This document shows, one piece after another, positions 6,219 to 7,690 of a stretch of DNA of 7,690 bases. Location of the stretch: contig VGFB01000158.1 of NCBI GenBank assembly GCA_016869015.1, forward strand, positions 1 through 7,690. Direction: 5' to 3'. The DNA comes from Armatimonadota bacterium. GTDB lineage: Bacteria; Armatimonadota; Zipacnadia; Zipacnadales; VGFC01. The notes under the pieces are model-generated. The model was not told the DNA's origin and did not search any database. It worked only from the letters and a program-made list of their open reading frames with translations. Numbering within the stretch: position 1 is the first letter of the stretch; each line of letters starts with the position of its first letter. The position numbers and the translations under genes are program-made.

Positions 6219-7689
6219 ATCCGATCCCACCTTTGAGATTGAAGCCGATCACGAAGTCCTCCCCCACGAGCATCGCCGGACGGAAGTCCGGCGACACACT
6301 GAGGTTGGGCACCTGCGCCGAGCCGCCGTGCGCCCCGGTGGAGCCGTCCACCGCGACGTGCTGCACGTGCATGACGTTGTGCTGCTGCTTCCACAGCCAG
6401 ACCACGCGGAAGCCCTTCGGCGAGAGAGAGGCGGCGAAGCTCACCATGCGCTGCCCGCCCGCCTTCGGTTCGCCGACGTAGACGGGCGTGCCCCAGGGGT
6501 GGAGGCTCTTGACGTCAAGCATGTGGAGCTTGCCGTCCGTCCCACAGAAGACCAGCCGGCCGTCCACGACGCTGAAGATTGGCGGTTCGGGCGCGAACTC
6601 CAAAGGGCACTCCGCGTGCGGGGGATCGCCATCCGGGACTTCGCGCGTGAAACTGAACCGTTTCGAGGCGTCATCCTGAAGCAGCGCGAACTGGCCCGCC
6701 TCGCCCAAGGCCATGTGGCGCAGCTCCTGGTTGGGCGGGATGCTCAGCCAGGAGCGTGGCGGTTTCTTGGACCCGGGCTTCCACAGGTAGACCTCGTGCG
6801 GCGTGGCCAGCAGGACCCGGTCGGCGGCGTCGATGAGGGGGAGCCGCGGGAGGGTCGGCTCGTGCCTGTCCGTCCGCGCGGCGGTCGGCGGCTCCGGCGA
6901 GCCCTCCGCGCCGGTCAGGTACCACTCCTCCATCGGCTGGGCCGCACCTTCGGCCAGCAGGGAGCCGAGGGCGTACGCCCGCGCTACGTGCCCCCCGGGA
7001 TCGTCGGTCAGCGTGACCAGCCAGCGATCGCCGACAACGGAGGCGGTGTATCGCCCGGTGGTGACCACCGCCCTCTCCGTGCCGTCCACGATGCTGTGCA
7101 GGTGCAATCCGTCGGCGATCTGCACGTAGAGCACCGCTCCGGCGGCGCGGAGCGTCAGGCGCTCCGCGGGCGTGTCGCGCGTCACCGGCAAGCGGTCGTC
7201 GCTCTCCCGATGCCAGCCCAGGGGCGGGCTGCCGGTGGCAAGGTCGAGGGCTCTGAGGGCGCCCGACCGGCCAATCGCGAAGACGCGCCCATAACGGAGA
7301 GCGGGCCGACTGATGTCCTCGTTGAAGTTGAGCTGGTCGACAAGCCCGTCGGGGCGATCCCAGTCGGGGCTCGCGGTGACGCTGCCGGTGTGTCCGCTGC
7401 AGGCCCACTCGCCCTCAAAGCGGGGCGCGGTGTCCAGCGCGCGGGCCGTCTCGCGATGGCCGCATTCGAAGCGATCGGGCGTCACGTCGGCCCGGTGCGG
7501 GGCCAGGCACTCGCTGCAGTACACGTACGCGAGGCCGCACGTCGGGCACGCGGCGCTGCGCCCGACCCGCACCTCCCCCTGCCGGCTGGTGTCGGCGCCG
7601 CACCGCCGACAGGGCGACAGCAGCATGAGCCCGCAGAAAGGACAGTACCGGGGCTCCCCGCCGCTCGGCCGGCGGGAACTCCGACGGCA
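6199..7689 (-). CDS. Zinc-ribbon plus beta-propeller protein, 5' end cut by window edge
   Basis: The frame is open from the right edge to a TGA at 6199-6201, giving 496 visible residues. Numbered from the edge, C16-x2-C19 (YCPFCG) with C27-x2-C30 (CRRCGA) forms one zinc ribbon. C48-x2-C51 (CPTCG) with C58-x2-C61 (CSEC) forms a second, and C76-G-H78 follows. An ATG at 7624-7626 falls between the two halves of the first ribbon, so it is not a credible start; a Cys codon at the edge hints at yet another ribbon. From about residue 97, blade-like repeats follow, such as RVFAIGRSGALRALDLATG, VLYVQIADGLHLHSIVDG and RLVFCGTDGKLHMLDVKS. They suggest a PQQ/WD40-like propeller of about seven blades. No enzyme motif is seen. 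The likely role is protein binding or scaffolding in the cytoplasm; the missing N-terminus could change this. Confidence 0.8.
   Translation of the reverse strand, partial: CRRSSRRPSGGEPRYCPFCGLMLLSPCRRCGADTSRQGEVRVGRSAACPTCGLAYVYCSECLAPHRADVTPDRFECGHRETARALDTAPRFEGEWACSGHTGSVTASPDWDRPDGLVDQLNFNEDISRPALRYGRVFAIGRSGALRALDLATGSPPLGWHRESDDRLPVTRDTPAERLTLRAAGAVLYVQIADGLHLHSIVDGTERAVVTTGRYTASVVGDRWLVTLTDDPGGHVARAYALGSLLAEGAAQPMEEWYLTGAEGSPEPPTAARTDRHEPTLPRLPLIDAADRVLLATPHEVYLWKPGSKKPPRSWLSIPPNQELRHMALGEAGQFALLQDDASKRFSFTREVPDGDPPHAECPLEFAPEPPIFSVVDGRLVFCGTDGKLHMLDVKSLHPWGTPVYVGEPKAGGQRMVSFAASLSPKGFRVVWLWKQQHNVMHVQHVAVDGSTGAHGGSAQVPNLSVSPDFRPAMLVGEDFVIGFNLKGGIGYVRNLE
6227..6232 (-). promoter_or_regulatory. 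Shine-Dalgarno that decides the vWA gene start
   Basis: The minus strand reads AGGTGG, 8 bases before the ATG at 6216-6218. The longer frame would start at a GTG at 6228-6230. That GTG lies inside this ribosome site and has no good site of its own, so the ATG is preferred. The site is embedded in the last codons of the upstream propeller gene, suggesting translational coupling. Confidence 0.7.
7459..7689 (-). other. Tandem zinc ribbons at the visible N-terminus of the propeller protein
   Basis: Eight cysteines in four CxxC pairs (CPFC, CRRC, CPTC, CSEC) are followed by CGH. They form two compact treble-clef or ribbon units within 65 residues. Such double ribbons usually act as protein-protein or nucleic-acid docking modules. 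Arg-rich residues (CRRSSRRPS) sit just before them. The unit is cut by the window edge. Confidence 0.75.
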
Positions 7690-7690
7690 C

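Larger units (their letters stand above)
1..7690 (-). other. Predicted single operon of six co-directional genes (both ends cut)
   Basis: All six genes run on the minus strand. Reading downstream, the spacings are a 20-bp overlap (propeller to vWA gene), 21 bp, 38 bp (before the tubulin-like gene), 37 bp (before the protease) and 57 bp (before the CxxC protein). No gap contains a GC hairpin followed by a T-run, or a convincing -35/-10 pair. Each visible start has its own Shine-Dalgarno sequence. Co-transcription is therefore the simplest reading. The operon promoter should lie beyond the right edge and its terminator beyond the left edge. No stretch above 60 bases lacks a gene. Confidence 0.8.

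Overview
This is a high-GC bacterial window (mid-60s percent by eye). Every convincing gene lies on the minus strand, and there are six, read from high to low coordinates. Clear Shine-Dalgarno sequences sit 7-9 bases before each of the five visible starts. A lipoprotein-like leader on one product also points to a bacterium. I cannot place it in a phylum. No rRNA, tRNA, CRISPR array, transposase or phage gene is visible.

Layout in transcription order: (1) >7689-6199, a protein with at least two N-terminal zinc ribbons followed by a beta-propeller, whose 5' end lies outside the window; (2) 6218-4815, a membrane-anchored protein with a von Willebrand factor A (vWA)-like domain, a proline-rich linker and two further membrane helices; (3) 4793-4437, an orphan three-helix membrane protein of 118 aa; (4) 4398-1201, a 1065-aa tubulin/FtsZ-superfamily protein of the large bacterial 'tubulin-like' (Tubulin_2) type with a C-terminal zinc-ribbon-like tail; (5) 1163-369, a membrane-anchored trypsin-like (HtrA/DegP-type) serine protease without a PDZ domain; (6) 311-<1, a small single-helix membrane protein with two CxxC pairs, whose 3' end lies outside the window.

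Gaps between genes run from a 20-bp overlap to 57 bp, and none holds a recognisable promoter or terminator, so the six genes look like the middle of one longer operon. My inference is a membrane-associated module. The tubulin-like NTPase would be cytoplasmic. The vWA, three-helix and CxxC proteins would be membrane partners, the protease would act outside the cytoplasmic membrane, and the propeller would be a scaffold. Zinc-binding-type cysteine clusters recur in three of the six proteins. I do not recognise a characterised system with this full set. Its function (stress response, envelope surveillance, defence or secretion) cannot be decided from sequence alone.
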